From Alloalcanivorax marinus (GTDB lineage: Bacteria; Pseudomonadota; Gammaproteobacteria; Pseudomonadales; Alcanivoracaceae): DNA of 64,000 bases. The notes under the pieces are model-generated. The model made no database searches. It was not told the origin of the DNA and saw nothing but the letters and a program-made list of their open reading frames with translations. The translations under genes were made by a program, and so were the position numbers. Location: the NCBI RefSeq assembly GCF_016785095.1, contig NZ_JAEKJB010000002.1:186001-250000 (forward strand). The letters run 5' to 3'. This document shows, in pieces, positions 8,696-17,474 of the stretch (position 1 is its first letter; the number at the start of each line of letters is the position of its first letter).

Positions 8696-9814
8696 ATGGC
8701 GCTGCCCGATGGCGGCCAGGCGCTGCGCGAGGACTCCTGGCTGCGCCTGCTGAGCCTGTGGCTGCCGCCCCTGGCGACGCTGCTGTTCCTGGCGATCTTC
8801 GCCCAGGGCGCGCCCCGGGATCTGCCCCTGGCGGTGGTCAACCTGGACCCGGGCGGCGCCTCCCGGGCGCTGATCCGCGCCCTGGACGCCAGCCCCGGGC
8901 TGGCGGTGCACCGGGAATACCGCTCCCTGGCGGGCGCCCGCGTCGCCCTGCGCCGGGGCGAGGTGCTCGCCACCCTGGTGATTCCCGAGGACTTCGCCGC
9001 CCATCTGCGCCAGGGGCGCAGCCCCCGGCTGGCGGCCTTTGAGAACACCCAGTACCTGCTGGCCGGCAAGTTCATCGGCTCCGCCCTGGTGGACGCGGTG
9101 GGCGACTACGGCGCCCGGGCCGGGGCCGCCCTGCGCCTCGCCCACGGCGACCCGGCACCGCGTGTGGCCCTGGCGGTGAAGGCGGTGCGCCCCCAGGTGG
9201 TGTCGTTGTTCAACCCGGCCATGAGCTACGCCCGTTTCCTGGTCACCGCCATCGCCCCCGCCATGTGGCAGGTGCTGCTGGTGGTGGCCACCGTGCTGGC
9301 GGTGTTCTGGCGGCTGCGGCGGGCGCCGTTGCCGGCCGGCAACGGTGCCCGGCTGAAGGCGATGACCTCGACCCTGGCGCCGCTGGGCCTGGTGTTCTGG
9401 CTGCAGGGGCTGCTGATGCTGGCCCTGTTCGCCGTGTTTCTGGAGTGGCAGCCGGCCGGCGGCTGGGGCTGGCTGCTGCTGGGCCTGGCGCTCACCGTGC
9501 TCGCCGTGCAGGCGATGGCGGTGCTGATCGTGGCACTGATGCCCGAGCCCCTGCATGCGCTCAGTGCCTGCGCCGCCTACCTGGCGCCGGCGTTCGCCTT
9601 CATGGGTATTACCTTCCCGCGCGCCGACATGAACACCCTGGCCTGGTGGTGGGGCGCGCTGATGCCCTCCACCCACTACATGGAACTGCAAGTGGCGGTG
9701 GCCGACCACGCCGCGCCCTTCGCCACCCTGTGGCCGCCACTGGTGGCGTTACTGCTGTTCCTGGCGCCGTTGCCGCTCAGTGTCCGGGCCCTGCCCGGGG
9801 GCGGTGCCTCATGA
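8696..9814 (+). CDS. ABC-2-type transporter permease, first of two
   Basis: A 372-aa inner-membrane protein: one TM helix near residues 18-38, a soluble domain of about 140 residues containing the motif AVVNLDPGGASRALIRALDASP, then five or six TM helices ending around residue 365. This is the ABC2_membrane_3 (YhhJ/YbhS/YbhR) topology. It starts one base after the adaptor stop and overlaps the next permease by 4 bp. It most likely forms a heterodimer with the next gene product. No nucleotide-binding protein is encoded in the operon. Confidence 0.88.
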   Translation: MALPDGGQALREDSWLRLLSLWLPPLATLLFLAIFAQGAPRDLPLAVVNLDPGGASRALIRALDASPGLAVHREYRSLAGARVALRRGEVLATLVIPEDFAAHLRQGRSPRLAAFENTQYLLAGKFIGSALVDAVGDYGARAGAALRLAHGDPAPRVALAVKAVRPQVVSLFNPAMSYARFLVTAIAPAMWQVLLVVATVLAVFWRLRRAPLPAGNGARLKAMTSTLAPLGLVFWLQGLLMLALFAVFLEWQPAGGWGWLLLGLALTVLAVQAMAVLIVALMPEPLHALSACAAYLAPAFAFMGITFPRADMNTLAWWWGALMPSTHYMELQVAVADHAAPFATLWPPLVALLLFLAPLPLSVRALPGGGAS

Positions 9815-10977
9815 GCCGGCTGGCGCGGGCCTGGGGCCAGGAGTGGCGCTATCTGTACCGCGACTCCGCGGTGATGATGGTGCTGCTCGGCGGGGTGTTG
9901 TTCTATGCCTTTCTGTACCCGCTTCCATACCGCCACAACGTGCCCGGCGAGCAACCGGTGGTGGTGGTCAACCGGGATCATTCCGCCCTGGCGCGGGAGC
10001 TGACGCGGCGGGTGGAAGCCACCCCGGAGGTGCGGGTGGTGGCCCGGCTCGATGACGAGGACCAGGCCCGGGAATGGATCGCCGAGGGCCGCGCCCACGG
10101 CCTGCTGGTGATCCCGGCCCACTTTCAGCGCGACCTGATGCTGGGCCGGCCCACCACGCTCAGCTACGCCGGCGACGCCAGCTACTTCCTGATCTACAGC
10201 CGTGTGGTGGAAGGGCTGCTCACCGCCGGCACCACCCTGAGCCTGGAAACCCAGGCCCGCCGCGCCCTGATGCAGGGCCGCGAGATGACGCGCATCCCCG
10301 GCGAACTGCAGCCGGTACGGCTGGTACGCGAAGGTGCCTTCAATCCGCTGGAGGGCTATATCGATTACGTGGTGCCGGCGGTGTTCGTGCTGATCCTGCA
10401 CCAGACCCTGCTGATCGCCGCCGGCTGCCTCACCGCCCGCGACCGCTGGCGGCGCGGGCAGGGCGAGGCCGCCGTGCCGCTGCGCCTGGCGCTGCCGCTG
10501 CGCCTGCTCAACTTCGTGGCCATCTACCTGCTGTTCGCGATGCTCTATTTCGGCGTCTTTTTCCAGTACTACCAGGTGCCGCGCCACGCCGATCCCATCG
10601 CGCTGCTGGCCCTGGCCACCCTGTTCCTGACCGCCACCGGCCTGTGCGCCCTGGCCTTGGGTTACGCGGTGAACCGCCTCGAAGGGCCCACCCTGGTGGT
10701 GCTGGTCTCGTCCCTGCCGATCGTGTTCTGCGCCGGCTTCGTGTGGCCTTCGCAAAGCCTGCCCACGGCGCTGCGCTGGCTAGCGGACCTGGTCCCGGCT
10801 ACCCCGGGCATCCAGGCCTTCCTCAAGCTCAACCAGATGGGCGCCGCCCCCCATGAACTGGCGCCGGAGCTCACGCTGATGCTGGCCCAATGCCTCGGCT
10901 ACGGCCTCCTGCTGCTACTCCTCGCCCGCCACCGCCGCCCCCCACAACCGCTCTGGGTACCGCCCCATCGCGACTGA
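9811..10977 (+). CDS. ABC-2-type transporter permease, second of two
   Basis: A 388-aa protein with the same layout as the preceding permease: a TM helix near residues 20-40, a large soluble loop beginning VVVVNRDHSALARELTRRVEATP, and a C-terminal block of about six TM helices. The similarity of the soluble-domain starts (VVNLDPGGASRALIRALDASP versus VVNRDHSALARELTRRVEATP) indicates that the two permeases are paralogues. The stop codon TGA at 10975-10977 lies inside a REP element, so the last residues (PPHRD) derive from repeat sequence. The substrate is unknown; the tripartite layout suggests export of a drug, lipid or other hydrophobic compound. Confidence 0.88.
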   Translation: MSRLARAWGQEWRYLYRDSAVMMVLLGGVLFYAFLYPLPYRHNVPGEQPVVVVNRDHSALARELTRRVEATPEVRVVARLDDEDQAREWIAEGRAHGLLVIPAHFQRDLMLGRPTTLSYAGDASYFLIYSRVVEGLLTAGTTLSLETQARRALMQGREMTRIPGELQPVRLVREGAFNPLEGYIDYVVPAVFVLILHQTLLIAAGCLTARDRWRRGQGEAAVPLRLALPLRLLNFVAIYLLFAMLYFGVFFQYYQVPRHADPIALLALATLFLTATGLCALALGYAVNRLEGPTLVVLVSSLPIVFCAGFVWPSQSLPTALRWLADLVPATPGIQAFLKLNQMGAAPHELAPELTLMLAQCLGYGLLLLLLARHRRPPQPLWVPPHRD

Positions 10978-11044
10978 AGCGGTACGCCGCCCGGTCGCTC
11001 CTACGATGGTGTATCGAAGTTGTAGGAGCGACTTCAGTCGCGAT
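10967..11044. repeat. REP pair (BIME-like), one arm carrying a 15-nt insertion
   Basis: Two inverted copies of the dispersed palindrome GTAGGAGCGACTTCAGTCGC. The left copy (10967-11004) has 15 extra bases, CGGTACGCCGCCCGG, between CGACTGAAG and TCGCTCCTAC. The right copy (11022-11044) is canonical. The left copy supplies the stop codon of the upstream permease gene. Confidence 0.85.
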
Positions 11045-11092
11045 GGGGCTCACCCCAACCCAAACGGTGCGCTCCGGCGAAGCTACCTCGGA

Positions 11093-11201
11093 GCGAGTCG
11101 GCCTGGGCCCCTTTCCGGGACCCTGTTTGACAGGATGTCAAACCGGGAGTCTCCAGGGATGGATTCACGACGTTCCCGGAAAGGGGCCCAGGCCGACTCG
11201 C
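11093..11201. repeat. 109-nt perfect hairpin element, copy 2
   Basis: Arms at 11093-11120 and 11174-11201 pair perfectly over 28 bp around a 53-nt loop, the same geometry as the copy at 2862-2970. The loop shares the inner stem TTTGACA GGA TGTCAAA and differs at a few scattered positions, mostly transitions. The outer stem reads AGTCGGCCTGG here and AGCGGCGTGG in copy 1, with matching changes on both arms. It lies between the convergent permease and oxidoreductase genes. Confidence 0.85.
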
Positions 11202-11241
11202 GGCCCCGCTAGAGAGACTCCCACATCCGGGAGCCACCAAA

Positions 11242-12477
11242 TCAGGCCCGCAACCGCCCCATCCGCAGCCGCCGCCAGCCCACCACGCCGGCCACCTTCA
11301 GCAACGAACTGAGCCCACCGGCATCCGCCATCGGCGCCTTGCCCCGCGCGATGCGCGCCAACTGCAGCGTATACCAGGACACCTCCATCATCGCCGCGTT
11401 GTCCACCGCGCGAATCCCGGTACGGATCGGCGCCACCGCGCTGGTCACCGCCTCACCTTCCAGCAGCCGCCGGCTGAACGCCGGGTCCACCACCAGCGGC
11501 CGCGCCAGGCCGATCAGATCCGTGGCGCCGTCCGCCAGTGCCGCCGCCATGCCGTCCCGGGAGCGGAAACCGCCGGTCACCATCAACGGCACCGCCACCC
11601 GCCGGCGCACCTGCTCCGCGTACTCCAGGAAATACGCCTCGCGCCGGCGCGTGGATTCGCGCACCCCGGCTCCGGCCATGCGCGGCGCCTCATAGGTGCC
11701 GCCGGAAATCTCAATCAAATCCATGCCCCGGGCGGCCAGGGCCTCCACCACCGCCAGGGATTCCTCCTCGCCGAAGCCGCCTTTCTGGAAATCGGCGGAA
11801 TTGAGCTTGATCGACACCGGATAATCGTCGCCCACCCGGGCACGGATCTCGTCGTACACTTCCAGCACGAAGCGCATGCGCTTGTCCGGGCTGCCGCCGT
11901 ACTCGTCCTCGCGCCGGTTGTGACGTGGCGACAGGAACTGGCTCACCAGATAGCCGTGGGCACCGTGGATCTGCACGCCATCGAAACCCGCTTCCTTCAT
12001 GATCGCGGCGGTCTCGCCGAAGCGGCGCACGATGTCCTGGATCTCCGCCACGCTGAGCGCCTTGGGGGTGTGGAAGAAGCGTTTCAGGCCCGGGTCCTCG
12101 AAGGGCAGGGCGGAGGGTGACACCGAGCGCCGGTTGAGCGCCGCCGGTGCTTGCTTGCCCGGATGGTTGAGTTGCACCCAGATGGCGGCGCCGGTTTCCT
12201 GGCCGGCGCGGGCCCAGTCGCGCAGACGCGGCAGGTCGCGGCGGTCCTCCACCACCACGTTGCAGGGCTCGCCCAGGGCATGGCGGTCGATCATCACATT
12301 GCCGGTGATCAGCAGGCCGGTGCCACCCCGCGCCCAGGTCCGGTACAGGCGTGGCAGGCGGGGCGTGACCCGGTTGCCCGGCGTGCCAAGGGTCTCGCTC
12401 ATGGCCGACTTGGCCAGGCGGTTCTTAAGAACGGCCCCGCAGGGCAGGGTCAGGGGTTGTTCCAGGGTGACGGTCAT
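11242..12477 (-). CDS. Old-yellow-enzyme family NADH:flavin oxidoreductase
   Basis: A 411-aa FMN-dependent TIM-barrel protein. Visible family motifs are KNRLAKSAMSETL near the N-terminus, WVQLNHPGKQ, and the substrate/FMN motif FDGVQIHGAHGYLVSQFLSP followed by NRREDEYGGS. VTGGFRSRDGMAAAL and DLIGLARPLVVDP form the phosphate-binding C-terminal part. Such enzymes reduce activated C=C bonds or act in enoate and aromatic degradation; the physiological substrate cannot be read here. The ATG at 12477 starts MTVTLEQPLTLP and gives a standard-length protein. It lies 68 bp downstream of cmoB on the same strand. Confidence 0.92.
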   Translation of the reverse strand: MTVTLEQPLTLPCGAVLKNRLAKSAMSETLGTPGNRVTPRLPRLYRTWARGGTGLLITGNVMIDRHALGEPCNVVVEDRRDLPRLRDWARAGQETGAAIWVQLNHPGKQAPAALNRRSVSPSALPFEDPGLKRFFHTPKALSVAEIQDIVRRFGETAAIMKEAGFDGVQIHGAHGYLVSQFLSPRHNRREDEYGGSPDKRMRFVLEVYDEIRARVGDDYPVSIKLNSADFQKGGFGEEESLAVVEALAARGMDLIEISGGTYEAPRMAGAGVRESTRRREAYFLEYAEQVRRRVAVPLMVTGGFRSRDGMAAALADGATDLIGLARPLVVDPAFSRRLLEGEAVTSAVAPIRTGIRAVDNAAMMEVSWYTLQLARIARGKAPMADAGGLSSLLKVAGVVGWRRLRMGRLRA

Positions 12478-12545
12478 GGCGGTCCTCGCACTCGATGAAC
12501 TGGCCCGCGCAGTGTGCCCCGGAATGCCGGGTCCTTGCGGGCCAA

Positions 12546-13514
12546 TCAGCGGCGTTTGCGGGCCACCAGGGTGGCCCGGCGAGGCGCCGGGTGGCCCTCC
12601 CGGGTGCGTGACGGATGGTCCGGGTCGAGGAAGTCCGGCAGCGATTGAAAGCGCATCCAGTCGGTGGCGCGCTGCTCGTCGGTGGTGGTGACGGTTTCGT
12701 CCACGCAGCGTACCTCCTCGAAGCCACTGCGCCGCAGCCAGATCGCCAAGTGGGCGCTGCTGGGCAGGAAGAACACATTGCGCATCGCCGCGTAACGGCC
12801 CTCGGGCATCAGCACGGTGTGTTCGCCACCTTCCACCACCAGGGTCTCCAGTACCAGCTCGCCGCCCGGGCGCAGGGCGCCGGCCAGTTCCAGCAGGTGG
12901 TCCAGGGGCGAGCGGCGGTGGTAGAGCACGCCCATCGAGAACACGGTGTCGAAGGCGGCGCTGGCGGGCAGCTCTTCCATGCGCAGCGGCGCGAACCAGA
13001 ACGGCGCCCGTGGCGCGTAACGCCTCACCGCCAGATACTGCATCAGGAACAGGATGGTGGGGTCGATGCCGAGCACGAAGTCGGCGCCGGCGCCCACCAT
13101 GCGCCAGCCGTGGTAGCCGCTGCCGCAACCCACGTCCAGCACCCGGCGACCGCGCAGGTCGGACAGGTGCGGCGCCACCCGTTGCCACTTCCAGTCGGAG
13201 CGCCATTCGGTGTCCACGGTTTGGCCGAAGAACTCGAACGGGCCCTTGCGCCAGGGGATCAGCCCTTGCAGGGCGGTCACCAGGGCATCGCGATCCACGG
13301 CCGCGCCCGGCGCACCCAGGGTGACGGTGTCCCGGTCCAGGTCATGGGGCGCGGGGCCCGGTGGCAGGGCGGCCACGGCATCGCGCCAGCGGGGCAGGTC
13401 GCCGTGGGGCTTGTCGATCAGACGCTGGCGGCTCAGCGCCAGCACCGGGTCGGCGCCGTCGCCGAGCACCGGGGGCAGGGCCCGGGCCAGCTCGTTCAAA
13501 TAGGTAGGCAGCAT
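12546..13514 (-). CDS. cmoB: CmoB, tRNA U34 carboxymethyltransferase
   Basis: Transfers the carboxymethyl group of carboxy-SAM to 5-hydroxyuridine at tRNA position 34, making cmo5U. At 322 aa it matches the E. coli length (323). Motif [20 protein letters not shown] precedes the SAM fold [17 protein letters not shown], and [16 protein letters not shown] and LVLETLVV are also characteristic. The ATG at 13514 begins MLPTYLNEL; a longer frame upstream is not needed. The carboxy-SAM synthase gene cmoA, often adjacent, is not in this window. The tRNA-Val(UAC) encoded at 30182 is a known type of substrate for cmo5U34. Confidence 0.95.
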   Translation of the reverse strand: MLPTYLNELARALPPVLGDGADPVLALSRQRLIDKPHGDLPRWRDAVAALPPGPAPHDLDRDTVTLGAPGAAVDRDALVTALQGLIPWRKGPFEFFGQTVDTEWRSDWKWQRVAPHLSDLRGRRVLDVGCGSGYHGWRMVGAGADFVLGIDPTILFLMQYLAVRRYAPRAPFWFAPLRMEELPASAAFDTVFSMGVLYHRRSPLDHLLELAGALRPGGELVLETLVVEGGEHTVLMPEGRYAAMRNVFFLPSSAHLAIWLRRSGFEEVRCVDETVTTTDEQRATDWMRFQSLPDFLDPDHPSRTREGHPAPRRATLVARKRR

Positions 13515-13614
13515 GGCGCGGATTATCCGGGTGGGGTGTCGTTGCCGCAATGGGGCCACATCGCTCCGCTCGGCAGTGATCCTCACCGTCATTGTTCTTC
13601 GTGGTGGTGCGGGC

Positions 13615-14340
13615 CTAGGAGGGGGTGGCACCGGGGATCAGGGACGCTTCCAGCAGGTGGTCGATGAGGCGCATGCGGGTGGGTTCGTCCAGGCGCCGCA
13701 GGGCCGGCGACAGCTCGCGCACCAGGATGCCTTCATCATGGCGGCTCAGTTTCTCCACCAACTCGTGGAGCTCGCCGGACGCCGCCGGCGGCTCGGTGCC
13801 CGCCGTCGCCGTCGCCGCGAAACGCTCCAGGGCGGCGCGGGCCCGGCGCGACAGAATCGGCTCGCCGCCGTCCTCCTCGGCGGCCAGCAGACAAAGGGTG
13901 TCCATCAGCAGTTCGCGGACCGGTTCGCGGCTTTCTTCTTCCTGGTCGCTCTCGGACACATGCACCGCCATGCAGGGATGAAGCCGCAGCGCCCGCTCAT
14001 CCAGTGTGAAGCGGGTGCGCTCGAACCAGCCGCGCAGCCGCTGGCCCAGGCACACCGCGCCCTCCACCCGGGTGCCAGGCAGGCACAGCACCAGATAGCC
14101 CCGTTGCCAGGCCACCAGGCCGTCCTCGGCGCGGATGCGCCGCTCCACCGCCTGGGCGAGCTGGCGCTGTAGCTGGCGCAGCCGCTCGCCGCCCAGTTGG
14201 CGGCCAATGGCCGGCAGTTCCTTGAATTGAATGGCCAATAAGGACAACGGCAAACGGTGCCGTTGGCACAATGAGAAAAGCTGCGCCAGCGGGGCAAGAC
14301 CTTGGCTGTGGGTGCGTGAAGCGTCCGTCCCGGAAGTCAT
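13615..14340 (-). CDS. Degenerate GGDEF-domain-like protein
   Basis: A 241-aa soluble protein. Residues about 10-125 follow the diguanylate cyclase fold pattern ([43 protein letters not shown]), but where the GGDEF signature should stand the sequence reads [13 protein letters not shown]. Catalysis is therefore unlikely. The C-terminal third is acidic then helical ([15 protein letters not shown]). A role as a c-di-GMP or nucleotide-binding regulator is inference. The ATG at 14340 is preferred; a further in-frame ATG lies at 14427. It is about 100 bp upstream of cmoB and divergent from the next small membrane gene. Confidence 0.6.
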   Translation of the reverse strand: MTSGTDASRTHSQGLAPLAQLFSLCQRHRLPLSLLAIQFKELPAIGRQLGGERLRQLQRQLAQAVERRIRAEDGLVAWQRGYLVLCLPGTRVEGAVCLGQRLRGWFERTRFTLDERALRLHPCMAVHVSESDQEEESREPVRELLMDTLCLLAAEEDGGEPILSRRARAALERFAATATAGTEPPAASGELHELVEKLSRHDEGILVRELSPALRRLDEPTRMRLIDHLLEASLIPGATPS

Positions 14341-14523
14341 TCTGTGATCCCGTGTTGAAGTTATTATCTGCTCCTGCGTTACACGGGCTTTCCTTAGCAA
14401 TACGGCAGCGGGGTTGCCGCTTTTCACATAGTAAGTGTTTCGCTAAGCAATACTTCCGGTTCGTACCAACGGTTACAGGAAATCCGGTTTTGGTTACGAA
14501 CCCGTTATCCGGGACCGTTCTGT

Positions 14524-14829
14524 ATGACCACGATTTTGCTCACCGCCGTGATTTCTTCCGCCATTACGTTGTTCGTGGTGGCGCTGTGGGGCCACTTCTA
14601 TTTACAGCCGCGTTTGAAGAGTGGCCTGAAACGGGAACTGGACGAGGAAGCGCGCAAGGCGGCGGATCTGATCGCGGCGAGCGTGGAGGAGGCGGTGAAG
14701 CGGGGCATCAACGAGGGCGTGCGCAATCTGCCCACCCGGGAGATGCTGGAAGAGACCAGCCGCAGTCTGGCGCGTTCCAGCACCGAGTTGGTGGGCGAGC
14801 GCATCAGCAAGTTCTTCGGCAAGAAATAG
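14524..14829 (+). CDS. Small single-TM protein (paralogue of the 17099 gene)
   Basis: A 101-aa protein: one N-terminal TM helix (about residues 4-26, ILLTAVISSAITLFVVALWG) followed by an amphipathic, charged helix to the C-terminus. It aligns by eye with the product of 17099-17392: both have a hydrophobic helix containing SA-ITL-VV, then an aromatic-x-L-x-PRL boundary motif, then a soluble helix starting with an arginine-rich stretch. I do not recognise a named family. AT-rich sequence (14395-14523) precedes it and may hold its promoter. Confidence 0.65.
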   Translation: MTTILLTAVISSAITLFVVALWGHFYLQPRLKSGLKRELDEEARKAADLIAASVEEAVKRGINEGVRNLPTREMLEETSRSLARSSTELVGERISKFFGKK

Positions 14830-14830
14830 C

Positions 14831-14845
14831 CGCTTCAGTCGCGAT
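14831..14845. repeat. REP half-copy
   Basis: CGCTTCAGTCGCGAT, one arm of the dispersed palindrome, lies directly between two convergent genes and touches the stop codon of the UbiJ-like gene at 14845. Confidence 0.6.
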
Positions 14846-15594
14846 CAGCGCTCCCGGTGCATCAGCCGCCCGATGATCAGGGCCAGGCCGAAGCTGATCA
14901 TCGCCAATGACACATAGTCGTGGGCGAAGGCGCGCCAGGTGTCCTGCCACTGGCCCAGAGCGCGCAGCAGCGCCACCAGCATCAGGCCCAGGCCGGCCAC
15001 CAGGAAGGCCAGATCGAGCCGGCGCGCGTGGCGGATTTCCCGGCGCAGGCCGCGCACCTCCTCGATCAGATCTTCCTGCAGCAGTTGCTGGCGGGCCATC
15101 TGCGCCGCCAGGTCCCCGAGGTGATCGGGCAGCCCGGCCAGCTTCTCCAGCCACACCGGGTCTTCCCGGCGCAGCACCGCGAGCAGTTCCTTGAGGCGCA
15201 CATGGTCGTCCAGCCAGTTGCGGGCCAGCGGCCACAGGCTGAATTCGCTGATCATGCTTTGCAGGCGTTCCAGGGTGTCCGGCGGGCCGGTGATGCGCAG
15301 GCGTTCCTCGGCGTCACCGCTGTTGGGGGCCAGCAGCCAGTGCAGCATGGCGCCCAGGGGCCCGCGCACGCGCACGTCCACCGGGCCCTCGTATTCGTCG
15401 TGCAGCTCCACGCCGTCTTCATAGATCAGCATATAGAGCACCCACATGGGGTTCTCGCCGCGTACCCGCACGGCGGTGCCGTGCAACGCCGCCAGTTGCT
15501 CGCGCCCGCGCGGGTCGCCGGTAAGCGCCTGGTTGAGCAGGGTTTCCAGGGCGCCGTACATAAGCAGCCCGGGCAGGGTGGACGGCGTGGTCAT
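14845..15594 (-). CDS. SCP2/UbiJ-like domain protein with C-terminal membrane segments
   Basis: A 249-aa protein. The N-terminal half (PGLLMYGALETLLNQAL, then a beta-rich part to LHWLLA) resembles UbiJ, the SCP2-type lipid-binding accessory factor of ubiquinone synthesis. A helical linker follows, including a coiled-coil-like stretch (LAAQMARQQLLQEDLIEEVRGLRREI). Unlike canonical UbiJ it ends with two TM helices, about residues 195-213 and 225-243. The usual ubiE/ubiB neighbours are missing, so it is probably a paralogue with another lipid-related job. Neighbours are small TM proteins, DUF445 and a phasin. Confidence 0.7.
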   Translation of the reverse strand: MTTPSTLPGLLMYGALETLLNQALTGDPRGREQLAALHGTAVRVRGENPMWVLYMLIYEDGVELHDEYEGPVDVRVRGPLGAMLHWLLAPNSGDAEERLRITGPPDTLERLQSMISEFSLWPLARNWLDDHVRLKELLAVLRREDPVWLEKLAGLPDHLGDLAAQMARQQLLQEDLIEEVRGLRREIRHARRLDLAFLVAGLGLMLVALLRALGQWQDTWRAFAHDYVSLAMISFGLALIIGRLMHRER

Positions 15595-15875
15595 GGAATA
15601 CGAAATCCTTCTGTTCTGGCGTGCGAATACTGGCTGGAAGTATGGGGCAAGCGGGGGCGGTTGCCAAAAATTACGCGCCGACGCTGAGTGGACGACCGCC
15701 AGTGTCCCTATACTAGGAAGCGGATTATTACCATAACATTGGCTTTCGTGACCGGCGCGCGCGCCCCGAGGGAGCTGTTCTCGGCGGGACCGGGCGGCTA
15801 GGCTTGTGGCTCCTCGGTGTTTGGAAGATGCCGAAGGCTCGCCGCGTCCACCCTGGGAGGGGGTTGTTGCCCGAC

Positions 15876-17096
15876 ATGCTGGATTCGTTGTTTTCCCATC
15901 CGGATTTCTGGAAGTACTTCAGCCTGCCGTTTATCGCCGGCGCCGTGGGTTGGGCCACCAACTGGATGGCCGTGCAGATGACCTTCTATCCGTTGGAATT
16001 CATCGGTATCCGCCCGTTCCTGGGCTGGCAGGGCATCATTCCGTCCAAGGTCGAGAAGATGGCCGCCATCGTGGTGGACAAGACCCTGCAGAAACTGGGC
16101 AGCCTGGACGAGTTTTTCCGTGAGATGGAGCCGGAAAAAATCGCCGCCCACCTCACCAAAAGCATCCAGGCCCGCATCGAGGAATACGTCGACGAGGTAA
16201 TGACCGAACGCAACGCGGTGCTCTGGGAGAACCTGCCCCTGGCGGTGCGCAAGCGGGTCTACGCCCGGGCCCGCCGTGCCATTCCGGCGGTGATGGACAA
16301 CGTGGTCGACGACATCAGCCGCAACCTGGAAAACCTGGTGGACATGAAGCACATGATCGTCGAGCGCATGCGCTCGGACAAAGCGCTCATGGTGCAGATG
16401 TTCAAGGAAGTGGGGGAGCCGGAATTCCGCTTCGTCACCAACTCCGGTTTCTATTTCGGTTTTCTGTTCGGCCTGGTGCAGGTGCCTGTGTTCATTCTCA
16501 TGCCCGCCAACTGGGTGCTGCCGGTGTTCGGTTTCATTGTCGGCATCGCCACCAACTGGCTGGCGTTGAACGTGATCTTCCGGCCCCTCAACCCGGTGCG
16601 GGTGGGGCCGTTCCGGCTTCAGGGGCTGTTTCTCAAGCGTCAGAAGGATGTGGCCGAGTCGTTCGCCCGGCTCACCACCGAGGAACTGGTGACGTTGCGC
16701 AACATTATGTACCAGGTGATCAACGGCCCCCGTGGCGATCGCACCAAGGCGTTGATCAAGCGCCACCTCAAGCCGCTGCTCAATGGCGGCTTCGTGCGCA
16801 CCGCCGCCCAGCTTACCGTGGGCCCCGGTGGCTACGCCGACCTCAAGCGCGCGGTGGAGGACAAGGCCGTGGACCTGGCGGTGGAGCCGTTCGAGGACGA
16901 CCGCTTCAACCGCGAGCGCAGCAGCATCATCGAGCGTCTCATGCGCGAGCGCATGCAGGGACTCAGCTCCGAGGAATTCCAGGACCTGCTGCGCCCGGCG
17001 TTCCAGGAAGACGAGTGGATTCTGATCCTGGTGGGCGGTTTCCTGGGCGCCATGGCCGGGCTGGCGCAACTGATCTTCGTGTTCGGGCTGGCGTGA
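15876..17096 (+). CDS. DUF445 family membrane protein
   Basis: A 406-aa inner-membrane protein with the DUF445 hallmark near both ends of the fold: AGAVGWATNWMAVQMTF at about residues 19-35 and the similar VGIATNWLALNVIFRPLNP at about residues 221-239. The middle and C-terminal regions are long charged helices, and the protein ends with a TM helix (LILVGGFLGAMAGLAQLIFVFGLA). Function of the family is not established. GGAGG at 15856-15860 is far from the ATG at 15876, so TTG at 15867 is a plausible alternative start. The stop overlaps the region of the next gene's GTG/ATG, so the two are cotranscribed. Confidence 0.85.
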   Translation: MLDSLFSHPDFWKYFSLPFIAGAVGWATNWMAVQMTFYPLEFIGIRPFLGWQGIIPSKVEKMAAIVVDKTLQKLGSLDEFFREMEPEKIAAHLTKSIQARIEEYVDEVMTERNAVLWENLPLAVRKRVYARARRAIPAVMDNVVDDISRNLENLVDMKHMIVERMRSDKALMVQMFKEVGEPEFRFVTNSGFYFGFLFGLVQVPVFILMPANWVLPVFGFIVGIATNWLALNVIFRPLNPVRVGPFRLQGLFLKRQKDVAESFARLTTEELVTLRNIMYQVINGPRGDRTKALIKRHLKPLLNGGFVRTAAQLTVGPGGYADLKRAVEDKAVDLAVEPFEDDRFNRERSSIIERLMRERMQGLSSEEFQDLLRPAFQEDEWILILVGGFLGAMAGLAQLIFVFGLA

Positions 17097-17098
17097 CC

Positions 17099-17392
17099 AT
17101 GAATACCGTGACCCTCTCATCCTACGATCTGGCGCTGCTGCTCACCGGCTGTGCATTGCTGTCCGCCCTGATCACCCTGGTGGTGGTGGGGCTGGTGGTG
17201 AAATTCTGGCTCGGGCCACGCCTTGAACGGCATATCGACGCCCGTTTCGAGGCCGGCGCCGACCGCCTCACCGAGCGCTTCGTGGCGGTGCTTACCGGCA
17301 AATCCCGGGATTTGATCCGCGATCGCGCCCGGGATCTGGCCCGCTTCGTGGGCGGACGCCGGCCCCGCGAGGAAGGCGAGGACCGGGAATAG
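17099..17392 (+). CDS. Small single-TM protein (paralogue of the 14524 gene)
   Basis: A 97-aa protein: TM helix at about residues 10-34 (LLLTGCALLSALITLVVVGLVV), boundary motif FWLGPRLERHI, then a charged amphipathic helix ending in an acidic/basic tail. It resembles the product of 14524-14829 in layout and in the PRL boundary. It begins 3 bases after the DUF445 stop and is probably translated with it. Its role is unknown. Confidence 0.7.
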   Translation: MNTVTLSSYDLALLLTGCALLSALITLVVVGLVVKFWLGPRLERHIDARFEAGADRLTERFVAVLTGKSRDLIRDRARDLARFVGGRRPREEGEDRE

Positions 17393-17433
17393 CTTGTCGG
17401 ACAAGCCATTGGCCGGGCCTGTCATTTTTGGCC

Positions 17434-17439
17434 TATACT
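17434..17439 (+). promoter_or_regulatory. Possible -10 box of the phasin gene
   Basis: TATACT lies 36 bp before the phasin ATG, with TTGGCC at 17409-17414 as a weak -35 candidate at a long 19-bp spacing. Only the -10 element is persuasive. Confidence 0.3.
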
Positions 17440-17474
17440 CCCGCGCTGCCAGCGTTTGACCGAGAGTGAGGCCC

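Noticed and set aside
11006-11312. Short frames through the second hairpin element (translations containing PGPCLTGCQTGS)
   Set aside because: The same peptide appears at the first hairpin because the DNA repeat is conserved; it is not evidence of a protein.
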